This document shows positions 23,914 through 31,029 of a stretch of DNA of 54,593 nucleotides, one piece after another. Numbering within the stretch: position 1 is the stretch's first letter; each line of letters starts with the position of its first letter. The notes beneath the pieces were generated by a model. The model worked only from the letters and a program-made list of their open reading frames with translations, did no database searches and had not been told where the DNA came from. The translations under genes and the position numbers were made by a program. The DNA comes from a virus, in IMG/VR virus record IMGVR_UViG_3300025769_000151, positions 1 through 54,593 of that record; one strand, 5' to 3'.

Positions 23914-25701
23914 TCAAAGCGTCATCTGTTTTCCCACAAGCAATTCACACAGTGGACGGAACAGGCGTGGCCCGGGGCTCACGAAGTTGAATCCTGACTG
24001 CTGCTTGCTGAACTCGAATCGTAGTGGATAGTCTAGTGCGGTGGGGTTGCCACCCGTCTCAGTCATGCGGACCTTGCGTACGTGCATCTCCACGGTACGC
24101 CTGTCACTCCAGTCCTCTGCTTGTGTCTTGCGGTGCAGCGTAATGAATCCGTCGGCACGGTTCACGAACTTACCACCGCCCTCTGTATCCTCAGCGTAGG
24201 GAGCAAGCGGCAACCCATCGGGACCTTTCCTGCGCTGTGCTTCAGTGAAGGCGTGGGCGTTGACCCACACTGCAACCTGATGCTTGTTGCTGAAGGTGAG
24301 GAACTCGCTGGCTGCCTCGTAGTGGTACTCGTGTGTGCTGAGTCCACGGTGTGAGCTCAGGTCAATACGCAGTGCGTTGTAGGGGTCAACCAAGATACCG
24401 TCGATGCCCTCGTAGTTCTTCATCTTCTCTGCGAAGACAAGGATGTCGTGAACACTGTAGTTCTTGTGGTTGTCAACAAACGTGAAGTGCTTGTTTACCC
24501 ACTCGTGTGCAGCCGTAAGTTCTTTGTGGTTCATGCGCTTGATAGGCATGTCCATGCAGAACTGCATCACCTTAATCTTGTTGGCCCATGTCGGGTTCTC
24601 TGCACTGTAGACAAGCCACTTCCACCCATGCAACATGGATGCAGCGACCATCAGCCACAGCGTGAAGGTGGTCTTACCCACGTTGCTGTGTCCGTTAATC
24701 ATGAGGAACTCACGCTTGAACCTGAAGTACTCGTCGAACTTCTCGTTCTCTGTGCCAAGGCCTAGTTCAATCTGTCCTGCGATGAACTTCTGAATCCACT
24801 CGTAGTCTCTGTCGTCCGACGTGATGAAGGACATGTCACCATCGTTCACCCGCATCTCGTGCCTGACCTTCTCAAGCTCACGGGTAATCTCACCAATCGG
24901 CGCGAGCTTGCCCTTCTCTATGCCATCGACGATTGTCTTTCGGGCTTGGTCAAGGTCGAGAGGATTCCGTGCTTCAATTTCACGAACAAGTACGCGAAAG
25001 GCTTCGTCCTCTTCGACCCGACCAGCAGCAATGAAGCCGCCCATCAGGTAGGAGGCACGCACTAACGCTGCATGCTTGCCCCCATCGGGGGCGTACCGAA
25101 TCATTTGAGCAGCTATCTGAAGCTTCTCGTAGTCAGTACGCCCCTTTACCTCGGTAGGGTCTGGCTCTGCATGCTGTTCCGATTTGAGTCCACCAAACCT
25201 AGTGGGCTCTGAGTTGATGCAGATGTTGTCGTCGTACGATTCAAAACACGCACGCGATTCGTTGATGCCCGATGGGTCAGCCTCGAGCTCATGCTTTCTT
25301 TGGAAGTAATCACAGAGAGAACGGAAGTGGTCCCTGTGTCTTTCCGGGTTGCTAATCTCTACGAGTGCCTTGACTCCGTCACCACTAGGTGAAGTCCAAC
25401 ACGCTACCACGTGCGGGTCGAAGGCAAGCCTAGCCTTAGCATCCTCTACGTCCCCGACATGGTCGAAGTCTAGAACAATGATGCCGCTGTGTTTCTGCAG
25501 CGACTCGTCATTGCGTTCATTAAACACACCGCTCCACAGCACGATGGGAAGAAGCTTCTTGGCTTCCTTGTCCCCGCCACGGACACGCTCAATCTTCTTC
25601 TTCTGCTTGCCAGATTGGATGCGTTGCAGTGCTGTTTCCACTGTGATGTACAGCGGTGTCTTGTTGTAAAGGTCCTCGAATATCGTTACCACCTGTTTCA
25701 T
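23914..25701 (-). CDS. Primase-helicase with BT4734/VirE-type N-terminus
   Basis: 595 residues. Residues 1-160 match the BT4734-like (VirE N-terminal) primase-type domain: IVLDFD at 75-80, SPSGDGVKALV at 104-114, and DPSGINESRACF at 142-153. A PriCT-like helical segment lies around residues 205-265. A RecA/DnaB-like ATPase follows, with Walker A GHSNVGKT at 337-344 and Walker B ILVDPYNA around D439. It should prime and unwind DNA at the phage fork. The N-terminal match begins right at residue 4, which supports ATG 25701 despite a 113-nt overlap with the upstream gene. It is the largest early protein and marks the phage as at least partly independent of host primase. Confidence 0.85.
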   Translation of the reverse strand: MKQVVTIFEDLYNKTPLYITVETALQRIQSGKQKKKIERVRGGDKEAKKLLPIVLWSGVFNERNDESLQKHSGIIVLDFDHVGDVEDAKARLAFDPHVVACWTSPSGDGVKALVEISNPERHRDHFRSLCDYFQRKHELEADPSGINESRACFESYDDNICINSEPTRFGGLKSEQHAEPDPTEVKGRTDYEKLQIAAQMIRYAPDGGKHAALVRASYLMGGFIAAGRVEEDEAFRVLVREIEARNPLDLDQARKTIVDGIEKGKLAPIGEITRELEKVRHEMRVNDGDMSFITSDDRDYEWIQKFIAGQIELGLGTENEKFDEYFRFKREFLMINGHSNVGKTTFTLWLMVAASMLHGWKWLVYSAENPTWANKIKVMQFCMDMPIKRMNHKELTAAHEWVNKHFTFVDNHKNYSVHDILVFAEKMKNYEGIDGILVDPYNALRIDLSSHRGLSTHEYHYEAASEFLTFSNKHQVAVWVNAHAFTEAQRRKGPDGLPLAPYAEDTEGGGKFVNRADGFITLHRKTQAEDWSDRRTVEMHVRKVRMTETGGNPTALDYPLRFEFSKQQSGFNFVSPGPRLFRPLCELLVGKQMTL

Positions 25702-25975
25702 GTTTCATGTTAATCCTTAGCAATACCAAGTAGCCCATCAGGTCTAGCAGTGTGTCCTCATCCACGTCGTCTGTCCCCCAGTTCTTGATGCGGTTCAGCT
25801 TGTCGTCGATGCGAACTAGCAGTTGCTCGTGTGAGGTAGCCTTGCTAAAGATACGCGCTGGGTTGAGCGCAGCGTTGCCATACCTCCTGTTCTTCTCCGT
25901 AAGTAGAGAAGTGAGCTCGCCTAACACGCCCTTGACGTCTCGCACAAAGTCACGATGATTCAAGTTCTGCGACAT
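25589..25975 (-). CDS. DUF1599-like protein (128 aa) overlapping primase
   Basis: The centre has EKNRRYGNAALNPARIFS (27-44), VRIDDKLNRIKNW (54-66) and EDTLLDLMGYLVLL (73-86). This pattern is what I know as DUF1599, a helical family related to MazG-like nucleotide or nucleotide-modification proteins. The last roughly 38 residues are encoded in a second frame over the primase-helicase start and are low in complexity (Thr/His/Gly). The overlap is 113 nt. Nucleotide-pool or base-modification roles are suggested for relatives; the substrate here is unknown. It overlaps the upstream DNA-binding gene by 26 nt. Confidence 0.7.
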   Translation of the reverse strand: MSQNLNHRDFVRDVKGVLGELTSLLTEKNRRYGNAALNPARIFSKATSHEQLLVRIDDKLNRIKNWGTDDVDEDTLLDLMGYLVLLRINMKHETGGNDIRGPLQQDTAVHHSGNSTATHPIWQAEEED

Positions 25976-26375
25976 ACTGCTTGATATTTTCTTTTAGTCT
26001 CATACCCAAGGCTGTACTCCCCACCTCCAAGTGGTAGATGCAGGTAGCTGCCTCCTTGAGAATCTTGTAGAAGTCGTAGTACCCATCGTACAGTGATGAG
26101 TTCTTCACGTAGTAACTCACGCTGCTGTGGTCTTTCTCAAGAGCCTTGGCGATTGACGTGATTGTGAAGTAGTGGAACATTGCCTCTGCAAACGCCACCC
26201 GGAAAATGACGTTGCGTTGCTCTCGGTTATGTGGGTCGAACGGGTAACCAATAGCTTGGTAGTACGAGTCCCTCACCTTGATGAGGTCGCCGACATCACG
26301 GCGCTTGACTTCGTACTTTGGAACCCACTCTCTTCTTGGAGAGTATCTCTTCAATTTTGATTTCGACTGTGCCAT
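25950..26375 (-). CDS. DnaA-C-like helix-turn-helix protein (141 aa)
   Basis: I start at ATG 26375 (MAQSKSKLKRY) because upstream in-frame residues are Thr/Arg-rich and overlap the preceding gene further. A helix-turn-helix is visible in TITSIAKALEKDHSSVSYYV, which resembles the DnaA C-terminal DNA-binding helix signature (DHSSV followed by a Tyr-rich helix). The N-terminus is very basic. It could bind an origin or regulate the replication block directly downstream. It contains no ATPase motif, so it is not a full DnaA. Confidence 0.65.
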   Translation of the reverse strand: MAQSKSKLKRYSPRREWVPKYEVKRRDVGDLIKVRDSYYQAIGYPFDPHNREQRNVIFRVAFAEAMFHYFTITSIAKALEKDHSSVSYYVKNSSLYDGYYDFYKILKEAATCIYHLEVGSTALGMRLKENIKQYVAELESS

Positions 26376-26547
26376 CGTATCTAGGTCCGTAGTAGTTGCG
26401 GTACATCCTGTCCCATGTGTGTCCCTTGAGGATGTCCTCTTTGGTCTCTGCACTGGTGACAGCGTAGTCCTCCGCGCCGTACTCTCTGATTACCTTCTTG
26501 CCTTTCTTGTACCGGAGCTTTAGTTCGTAGTAGTAGATGTCTCTCAT
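26296..26547 (-). CDS. Small basic protein (83 aa)
   Basis: Starts MRDIYYYELKLRYKKGKK and has a compact mixed alpha/beta look with many Tyr, Lys and Arg. The C-terminal end runs 80 nt into the following helix-turn-helix gene. No family recognised. It sits directly after a hairpin-bearing gap and before the DNA-binding protein, so it may be the first gene of that sub-operon. Confidence 0.5.
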   Translation of the reverse strand: MRDIYYYELKLRYKKGKKVIREYGAEDYAVTSAETKEDILKGHTWDRMYRNYYGPRYDGTVEIKIEEILSKKRVGSKVRSQAP

Positions 26548-26557
26548 GAGATGAAGC

Positions 26558-26587
26558 GGGGGCAGCCCTTAACCCAAGGCCACCCCC
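26558..26587 (-). other. GC-rich hairpin between early genes
   Basis: GGGGG at 26558-26562 can pair with CCCCC at 26583-26587, with GCC/GGC pairing inside. It lies in the only sizable gap of this block, between the SSB-tail protein and the downstream genes. It could attenuate transcription or protect the upstream mRNA end. No T-run is present. Confidence 0.3.
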
Positions 26588-26611
26588 TAACATCATGAAA
26601 CAGTTTACCCC

Positions 26612-26869
26612 TTAGAACGGTACGTCGTTCGACTTGGTTTGCTGAGCGCCTTCGGCACGTGGGTCGTAGACGGATGCCCAAGCGTTCGACTTTGAGAAGC
26701 GCTCCTTGTCAGGAGTCAACACGACTGAGACATAGACAGCGCCTTTATCTGTTGCGTACTTCTTCATCTCTTCCAACTCAGCAAGGGTGAACTTGACACG
26801 AGCAGAAGACTTGACCTGCGTTACATCGCCGATGAAAACGCGGTCTGCTGGTTTGTTGTTTGTATCCAT
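26612..26869 (-). CDS. Small protein with SSB-like C-terminal tip (85 aa)
   Basis: An 85-residue protein with a short beta-rich core (VYVSVVLTPDKERF, NAWASVYDP) and an unstructured C-terminus that ends KSNDVPF. A terminal acidic-hydrophobic DxPF is the hallmark by which bacterial SSB proteins recruit partner enzymes. It lies immediately downstream of the exonuclease and ERF genes, the classic neighbourhood of a phage SSB. The core is short for a full OB fold, so it may be a reduced SSB or a decoy that binds SSB partners. The tail is seen directly; the role is inferred. Confidence 0.5.
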   Translation of the reverse strand: MDTNNKPADRVFIGDVTQVKSSARVKFTLAELEEMKKYATDKGAVYVSVVLTPDKERFSKSNAWASVYDPRAEGAQQTKSNDVPF

Positions 26870-26886
26870 GTGAATAGAATGTTGAA

Positions 26887-27669
26887 TTAAATTTCTTCGT
26901 AAATGTAGTCATTGACTACGGGTTTGTCAAGGAAAAGCCAATCTTTTATTTTGGCGACGGCATGCTCGAACTTGAACTGCCCTCTCAGAATCGTCTCTTC
27001 CTTCGCCTTATACACAGCCACCGGGTACGGGTACGTCTTTTCCTGAGCAACCCAAAAAAAGTCATCAAGACCCGCGACCTGCGTGTAGATATACGCTTGA
27101 ATGTCATAGGAGAATTTGTTTACATCGTACTTGAATCCCGGTATCGACCGCGTGCTCTTGCTGTCGGACACGTACTCCGCGCCCTTGCAGTCAAAGAAGC
27201 CACGCACTGGGATGTCGTCAATGAACTCGTTGAACTCAACCTGATAGTCGCCCATCATGTATCCGTCCTTGATGCCGGAGTCAATCAACCGCTTCACCAT
27301 GAAGTGAGCTGTCTTCCACTCTGACTCCTCAACGAGATGCTTGTCCTCCTCGACAGCCTCAGTCTTTATCTGTTGCACTGCCGCCTTGTACTCTGATGAG
27401 CTCTTGGGATTCTTCAGGGCCTTGACTCGGTCGCTCATCTTCTCCATGATTTGGTCATGGTCGATGACTTGATAGGTAGCCTTGGCCTTGTCAGGCTCGA
27501 ACAACATCATGTCGTACATCGAGCCGAAGGTGAGAGCCGGAGACTCCTTCTTCAGCTTGCCCGCCATATACAACTCGAAGGCACGCATGTCAGTGAGCGC
27601 ATGCTTGATTGAGCTGTAGGACAGATAACTCTTGCCCGTCTTCTCCTGTAGCTTGAGAGAGAACTCCAT
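26887..27669 (-). CDS. Recombination exonuclease, PD-(D/E)XK (RecE/DUF3799-like)
   Basis: 260 residues. The N-terminal SYLSYSSIKHAL and TFGSMYDMMLFEP segments, then VRGFFDCKG (D160), YVSDSKST (D169, K171) and DIQAYIY (Q191) follow the motif order of RecE/RecB-like exonucleases. These are often paired with single-strand annealing proteins. It would resect double-stranded ends to give single strands for the ERF recombinase encoded just upstream, with which it shares one base. A missing or diverged residue is not apparent. It is the third PD-(D/E)XK protein in the arm. Confidence 0.75.
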   Translation of the reverse strand: MEFSLKLQEKTGKSYLSYSSIKHALTDMRAFELYMAGKLKKESPALTFGSMYDMMLFEPDKAKATYQVIDHDQIMEKMSDRVKALKNPKSSSEYKAAVQQIKTEAVEEDKHLVEESEWKTAHFMVKRLIDSGIKDGYMMGDYQVEFNEFIDDIPVRGFFDCKGAEYVSDSKSTRSIPGFKYDVNKFSYDIQAYIYTQVAGLDDFFWVAQEKTYPYPVAVYKAKEETILRGQFKFEHAVAKIKDWLFLDKPVVNDYIYEEI

Positions 27670-28301
27670 TATTTCCTCTTGCTCTTCGCGCCTTTAGCTG
27701 CGACGGTCTTATTGACTGTCTCGAGCAATTCGGAATCCTGTTCGGGAGTAAAGGTGTACTTGTCCACGGACATGGCGTAAGCTTGCTGTGGATTCTTTGA
27801 GTTCTGAATGAAAGCGATAGCTTTCTCCATAGTCTCGTCGTCTACCTGTGGCTTAATCTTGCCATTCTCAACAGGAGGTGCGGTGATTCTTTCTGGCTTG
27901 GTGTAGCTGCCATGCGTGTTGGTGGCATCGCTGTCCTTGCCATCATCAATACAGAACAGTCCGTTGAGCGCGTACTTTCTCGCGTACGAAGAGGCAGCAC
28001 CTGTGACTTGCGAGCCATCCATACCTTTCTTGTTCTCTTCTTCTCGAGCGAATCCTGAAGCAGATACTTCTGCCTCGCCATCAGATACTGTCACTGTAGC
28101 CTGCACATACACTCGACCACCTGTCTCTACGATGGTGTCACTCATCACGAGAGCGAGACCATGTTCTGTTAGAAGGGGCTTTACAGATTCTACAATGTCC
28201 TCGCACGAGCGGTACTTGTATTTGCCAAAGGAATTGAATTGTCCCTTGGGTGCTTTCAGTCGTGCCTGCACGTCAGAGAGCTTGTGAATGATTGTTTTCA
28301 T
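27669..28301 (-). CDS. erf: ERF-family single-strand annealing recombinase
   Basis: 210 residues. FGKYKYRSCEDIVESVKPLL (25-44) and GSQVTGAASSYARKYAL (96-112), followed by GLFCIDDGKDSDA, are the hallmark segments of the ERF superfamily of annealing proteins. The C-terminal 80 residues are Pro/Lys-rich and end in a basic cluster, as is usual. It forms a two-gene recombination module with the exonuclease downstream. A degenerate promoter and a perfect inverted repeat lie 20-70 bp upstream of its start, so the recombination and replication genes may have their own regulated promoter. Confidence 0.85.
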   Translation of the reverse strand: MKTIIHKLSDVQARLKAPKGQFNSFGKYKYRSCEDIVESVKPLLTEHGLALVMSDTIVETGGRVYVQATVTVSDGEAEVSASGFAREEENKKGMDGSQVTGAASSYARKYALNGLFCIDDGKDSDATNTHGSYTKPERITAPPVENGKIKPQVDDETMEKAIAFIQNSKNPQQAYAMSVDKYTFTPEQDSELLETVNKTVAAKGAKSKRK

Positions 28302-28322
28302 GTGGAATTGAATTGTGTTGTT

Positions 28323-28336
28323 CCCGATTTATCGGG
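28323..28336. promoter_or_regulatory. Perfect inverted repeat, possible operator
   Basis: CCCGATTTATCGGG reads as a 5-bp stem plus 4-base loop, or as a palindromic operator. It is 22 bp upstream of the ERF start and directly downstream of a candidate leftward promoter, where a repressor would block transcription. Confidence 0.4.
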
Positions 28337-28337
28337 G

Positions 28338-28368
28338 TAAAGTTCGGAACTATTTCTGACAAAATCAA
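28338..28368 (-). promoter_or_regulatory. Degenerate leftward promoter upstream of ERF
   Basis: On the minus strand a TTG (28366-28368) is followed after 20 bp by GAACTTTA (28338-28345). Compared with TTG-N20-TAnnTTTG, as seen at the arm-dividing promoters, two of the six fixed -7 bases differ. The equal spacing and position before the recombination genes are the reasons to list it. Confidence 0.35.
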
Positions 28369-28388
28369 GGGTTTGATAGCAGGATGTA

Positions 28389-28403
28389 GGAAAAAAGTTT
28401 TCC
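28389..28403 (-). other. Small hairpin after a microprotein gene
   Basis: GGAAAAAAGTTTTCC forms a 6-bp AT-rich stem just after the stop codon of the 33-residue membrane microprotein. It may stabilise the transcript end or act as a weak terminator ahead of the ERF promoter. Confidence 0.25.
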
Positions 28404-28408
28404 ACACA

Positions 28409-28510
28409 TCACTGCCATCGCCACCATAACATCTTGATAATGAACGAGATGTATAGCGTTAGTGCAACCCTTAGTACAAGCAGATGCCTGCGCCATTGTC
28501 TCTCTGTCAT
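28409..28510 (-). CDS. Single-helix membrane microprotein (33 aa)
   Basis: A short frame starting MTERQWRRHLLVLRVALTL has one hydrophobic segment (HLLVLRVALTLYISFIIKML) between two Arg/Trp-rich ends. Its ATG overlaps the stop codon of the upstream gene as ATGA, the same coupling used throughout this arm. No family recognised. Such phage microproteins often modulate host membrane enzymes or exclude other phages, but nothing specific supports this here. Confidence 0.5.
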   Translation of the reverse strand: MTERQWRRHLLVLRVALTLYISFIIKMLWWRWQ

Positions 28511-28830
28511 CGAACTGTCACCGAGTTCTCATGGATGATACGCATAAGCTTGAAGTACAGCTCACCGTCAACCTCATCATGGAACAGCATCTTGGACATG
28601 ACAAGCACAGCTGCGTTGCGCTCCTTGGCGTTGAGCGTGATGCACTTGCGGTCCTCGATGCGGAGCTGAGTCATCTTGGCACACACCGACTCGGGTGAGC
28701 GACCGATAATCTTAGCCACCTTGTTGATGGTTGGGTTGTTGAATGTGAGGGGCACGTCGTTTGTGATGTGCTCCGTAGCAGTGGCCACCTCTTGTTGTGA
28801 CCAACGTCTCTTGAAATTAGACATGTTCAT
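28507..28830 (-). CDS. SANT/Myb-like DNA-binding protein (107 aa)
   Basis: I choose ATG 28830 (MNMSNFKRRWSQQEVATA), five bases after the upstream stop; an ATG two codons later is equally possible. The segment FKRRWSQQEV followed by PTINKVAKIIGRSPESVCAKM resembles a Myb/SANT-type helix-turn-helix in which the last helix reads DNA. This may be a regulator of early transcription. It is translationally coupled to the downstream microprotein. A diverged HTH family other than Myb is possible. Confidence 0.55.
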   Translation of the reverse strand: MNMSNFKRRWSQQEVATATEHITNDVPLTFNNPTINKVAKIIGRSPESVCAKMTQLRIEDRKCITLNAKERNAAVLVMSKMLFHDEVDGELYFKLMRIIHENSVTVR

Positions 28831-28835
28831 TTGAA

Positions 28836-29282
28836 TTAGGGATAGATTTCTACGTTGTTCTTGAGGTCCCACACACACTTCTCTCCGAGGAGTTTGCACC
28901 TGTCTAGTGCTTCCTCCTTGTCATCGAACAGCTGTGAGATGTCGACCTCGGTGTCACCTTCCTTGTTGTCCCATGTACCTACATACATCTTGGACTTAAG
29001 GCTGTGTTGCTTGAGCTTGGTGATGGCGTCCATCTGCATCGTCCATGCAATCGCTAGGTTGGACACGTATGATTGACGTGGCACTTGGATTGCGGGAAGG
29101 TCAAGCGCAGCCATGTCAGGATTGTAGACTGACTGCACTAGGATGGTTTCGGATAGGTCACTACGCCCAAGCATGTATCCTTCTGTCGGCACGTGGCTGT
29201 TCCATGGGGACACGGTCGAGCCTCCGTACATGAAGTGCATGTAGCACGCCTTGTACATTGCAAGCTTACTCTGCGATTCCAT
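28836..29282 (-). CDS. Hypothetical protein (148 aa)
   Basis: Start placed at ATG 29282 (MESQSKLAMYKACYMHF); an ATG seven codons upstream is possible. The protein is mixed alpha/beta with an acidic C-terminal domain (TEVDISQLFDDKEEALDRC) resembling a small modifier domain. Four or five cysteines are scattered without metal-site spacing. No family recognised. It overlaps the preceding gene by 17 nt in the packed accessory block. Confidence 0.55.
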   Translation of the reverse strand: MESQSKLAMYKACYMHFMYGGSTVSPWNSHVPTEGYMLGRSDLSETILVQSVYNPDMAALDLPAIQVPRQSYVSNLAIAWTMQMDAITKLKQHSLKSKMYVGTWDNKEGDTEVDISQLFDDKEEALDRCKLLGEKCVWDLKNNVEIYP

Positions 29283-29679
29283 ATAGGTTCCGATTGTGTA
29301 CAAGCATCAAGGGAACCACAGCGTTGTCCTCGTTGTCGGACACACCGCTTACCCAGTGTGGGTGCTTGCGTGGATTGTACATGTACCTCTTGTCGGTCTG
29401 CTCCATCAGTATTCGGGGCAGATGCTCGCCACCTACCAAGTGGTAGTCGTCGAACTCGACCCAAGCACAGACCGTCTTGTTCATGCCGTCGTGGATACGC
29501 TTGGCTACTGAGCCGTGGTTGCGTAGCCTACAGTTGTGCAACAGCGCAACGAATCCGTCAGGCCTGTGGTATTCTGTCGCCATAGCGAACTTGCCCACCG
29601 GAGACATCTTCTTGAGCTGCCACTTCTTGTAGTTTCTGCCACGACCCAAGTGGTACCGAAGTGTGTAGTGCCCGCTCAT
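29266..29679 (-). CDS. Basic hypothetical protein (137 aa)
   Basis: Starts MSGHYTLRYHLGRGRNYKKW and is rich in His, Arg and Tyr. A compact core contains FVALLHNCRLRNHGSVAKRI and WVEFDDYHLVGG. It resembles an RNA- or nucleic-acid-binding protein in charge, but no motif is diagnostic. It overlaps the upstream gene by ATGA. No family recognised. Confidence 0.55.
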   Translation of the reverse strand: MSGHYTLRYHLGRGRNYKKWQLKKMSPVGKFAMATEYHRPDGFVALLHNCRLRNHGSVAKRIHDGMNKTVCAWVEFDDYHLVGGEHLPRILMEQTDKRYMYNPRKHPHWVSGVSDNEDNAVVPLMLVHNRNLYGIAE

Positions 29680-29873
29680 ACCTCGTATGCTTTTGCGTTA
29701 CCTATCACACCGCCATTAGGTGCGACTACGAACAAGTCTGACGTACCATCGAGAGTGTTGATGCTGTAGCCCTTGTGCTCCATGGGAACTTGGCACAGCC
29801 AGACCATGGTTGCGTACTCCTTGCCGTCGTCAGACCAACCGACAAGGAATCTGCGTTCTTCAAAATCTGCCAT
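29676..29873 (-). CDS. Small hypothetical protein (65 aa)
   Basis: A beta-rich mini-protein (MADFEERRFLVGWSDDGKEY start; TSDLFVVAPNGGVIGNAKAY near the end). It shares one base with the preceding gene's stop and overlaps the next by ATGA. No family recognised. Confidence 0.55.
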   Translation of the reverse strand: MADFEERRFLVGWSDDGKEYATMVWLCQVPMEHKGYSINTLDGTSDLFVVAPNGGVIGNAKAYEV

Positions 29874-30166
29874 TACTTAAATGAATTTAGGTGTTCTAGT
29901 ATCTGCTCCTCAAGAGCAGCGAAGTCCATGAGGGTGGCGAGGTGGAAGTCCGTGATGTCGATGGGTTCCTCGGGTACCACGTTGGGCTCGACAACAGGGC
30001 GTGTGCTCTTGATGTACACACGGTCGACCTCCACGTACTCAGGGTTGCCGGGGTCGACGTCACTGTCAGGGCGGTACGGATGGTAGTCGTATGTGACGAA
30101 CACAACGTACTGATTGTCAGTGTCTTCCTGTAAAATGTATTCTTCCATGTTGATAAAGTTACTCAT
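29873..30166 (-). CDS. Acidic hypothetical protein (97 aa)
   Basis: I choose ATG 30166 (MSNFINMEEYILQEDTDNQY), which overlaps the preceding gene by 8 nt; further-upstream starts would extend well into it. The protein is strongly acidic, with beta strands first (YVVFVTYDYHPYRPD) and a helical C-terminus (LMDFAALEEQILEHLNSF). Its charge would suit a DNA mimic or a decoy protein, but that is conjecture. Confidence 0.55.
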   Translation of the reverse strand: MSNFINMEEYILQEDTDNQYVVFVTYDYHPYRPDSDVDPGNPEYVEVDRVYIKSTRPVVEPNVVPEEPIDITDFHLATLMDFAALEEQILEHLNSFK

Positions 30167-30497
30167 TGGAATCCATAATAGCAAGGGGTTCCTTGCCTTT
30201 CTTTGCTCGGTGCTCGTTGACAAGTGCAGTTGACAGGTAACGAAGCGTGTTGATTTGCTTGTTGATTTTGCTGTTGAACTTGAACTGATTCACAGGGTCG
30301 GCCTCGTGCTTGGAAAGCTGTGCCGCCCTGCCGATGTGCAGGCAGTTGGACAGGGAGATGAAGTCCTTGTTGCCCACCTCAATGCGGATGCGCATACCCT
30401 CTTCTCCTCTTGCGTTGGGGATTCGCTTGATGACCATGCCGCCCGCTCGGTAGTCGAACTCCTCACGGGACTTGCGTTTGAATAGATTGAAAATCAT
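30159..30497 (-). CDS. Basic helical protein (112 aa)
   Basis: Begins MIFNLFKRKSREEFDYRAGG. A central part (IRIEVGNKDFISLSNCLHIG) is followed by a C-terminal basic helix pair (INKQINTLRYLSTALVNEHR). No family recognised. The start overlaps the stop of the 39-residue gene as ATGA. Confidence 0.55.
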   Translation of the reverse strand: MIFNLFKRKSREEFDYRAGGMVIKRIPNARGEEGMRIRIEVGNKDFISLSNCLHIGRAAQLSKHEADPVNQFKFNSKINKQINTLRYLSTALVNEHRAKKGKEPLAIMDSNE

Positions 30498-30613
30498 TTG
30501 CTTGTAAGTTTTTTAAGTTCGTCAATGATGTAGTCCAGAACTTCGCCATCACTTAGGCTCTCGTTCTTTGGAGAATGTATGAACTCAATGAGTTCTTTCA
30601 GCTTTTCATTCAT
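30494..30613 (-). CDS. Helical microprotein (39 aa)
   Basis: A 39-codon frame, MNEKLKELIEFIHSPKNESL onward, ending DELKKLTSK. It forms two amphipathic helices and is coupled at both ends: its ATG lies within the stop overlap of the upstream gene, and its stop overlaps the next ATG. No family recognised, but the length, coupling and charge pattern support a real gene. Confidence 0.5.
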   Translation of the reverse strand: MNEKLKELIEFIHSPKNESLSDGEVLDYIIDELKKLTSK

Positions 30614-30845
30614 CGTCGTCGAAATTTGGTGAGTATTCCTTGATGTACTTGGCTACCATCTGTTCGATGTCACCGACAACCTCGTCCACGTCGTTGTGTG
30701 TGAGGTCGTACTCTTCGAGCATGAGCTTGGAGAGTCTCATGTACGCGCTGTCGTCAAGCGTGTGGCCGTCTGATATGCAGTAGCCCCTGTGGTTGAAGCA
30801 GTTGCTAACGTAGAGGCGGAGGTCTGATAATGTTTCGTTACTCAT
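30606..30845 (-). CDS. Acidic hypothetical protein (79 aa)
   Basis: Start at ATG 30845 (MSNETLSDLRLYVSNCF), which overlaps the upstream stop by 8 nt. The C-terminus is very acidic (YIKEYSPNFDDDE). The helical middle contains LSKLMLEEYDLTHNDVDEVV. No family recognised. Confidence 0.55.
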   Translation of the reverse strand: MSNETLSDLRLYVSNCFNHRGYCISDGHTLDDSAYMRLSKLMLEEYDLTHNDVDEVVGDIEQMVAKYIKEYSPNFDDDE

Positions 30846-31029
30846 TGTGTTTTGCTTTTTCGTAAAGTTGTACCAACTCGTCGTACAGGTCATAGAGTGC
30901 AGTGCGCGGGTCGAAGTTGGGGTCATCTTCCTGACGTACTAGGTAGTCCCCTACGATGTTCACGAACTCCACGCCTATCATGGTGGCGGATTGAAAGAAA
31001 ACAACCTCGTCTTTTTTGTCTTTACTCAT
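30838..31029 (-). CDS. Acidic helical protein (63 aa)
   Basis: Begins MSKDKKDEVVFFQSATMIGV and ends in a Leu/Tyr helix (LYDLYDELVQLYEKAK). It overlaps both neighbours by 8 nt. No family recognised. Confidence 0.5.
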   Translation of the reverse strand: MSKDKKDEVVFFQSATMIGVEFVNIVGDYLVRQEDDPNFDPRTALYDLYDELVQLYEKAKHNE

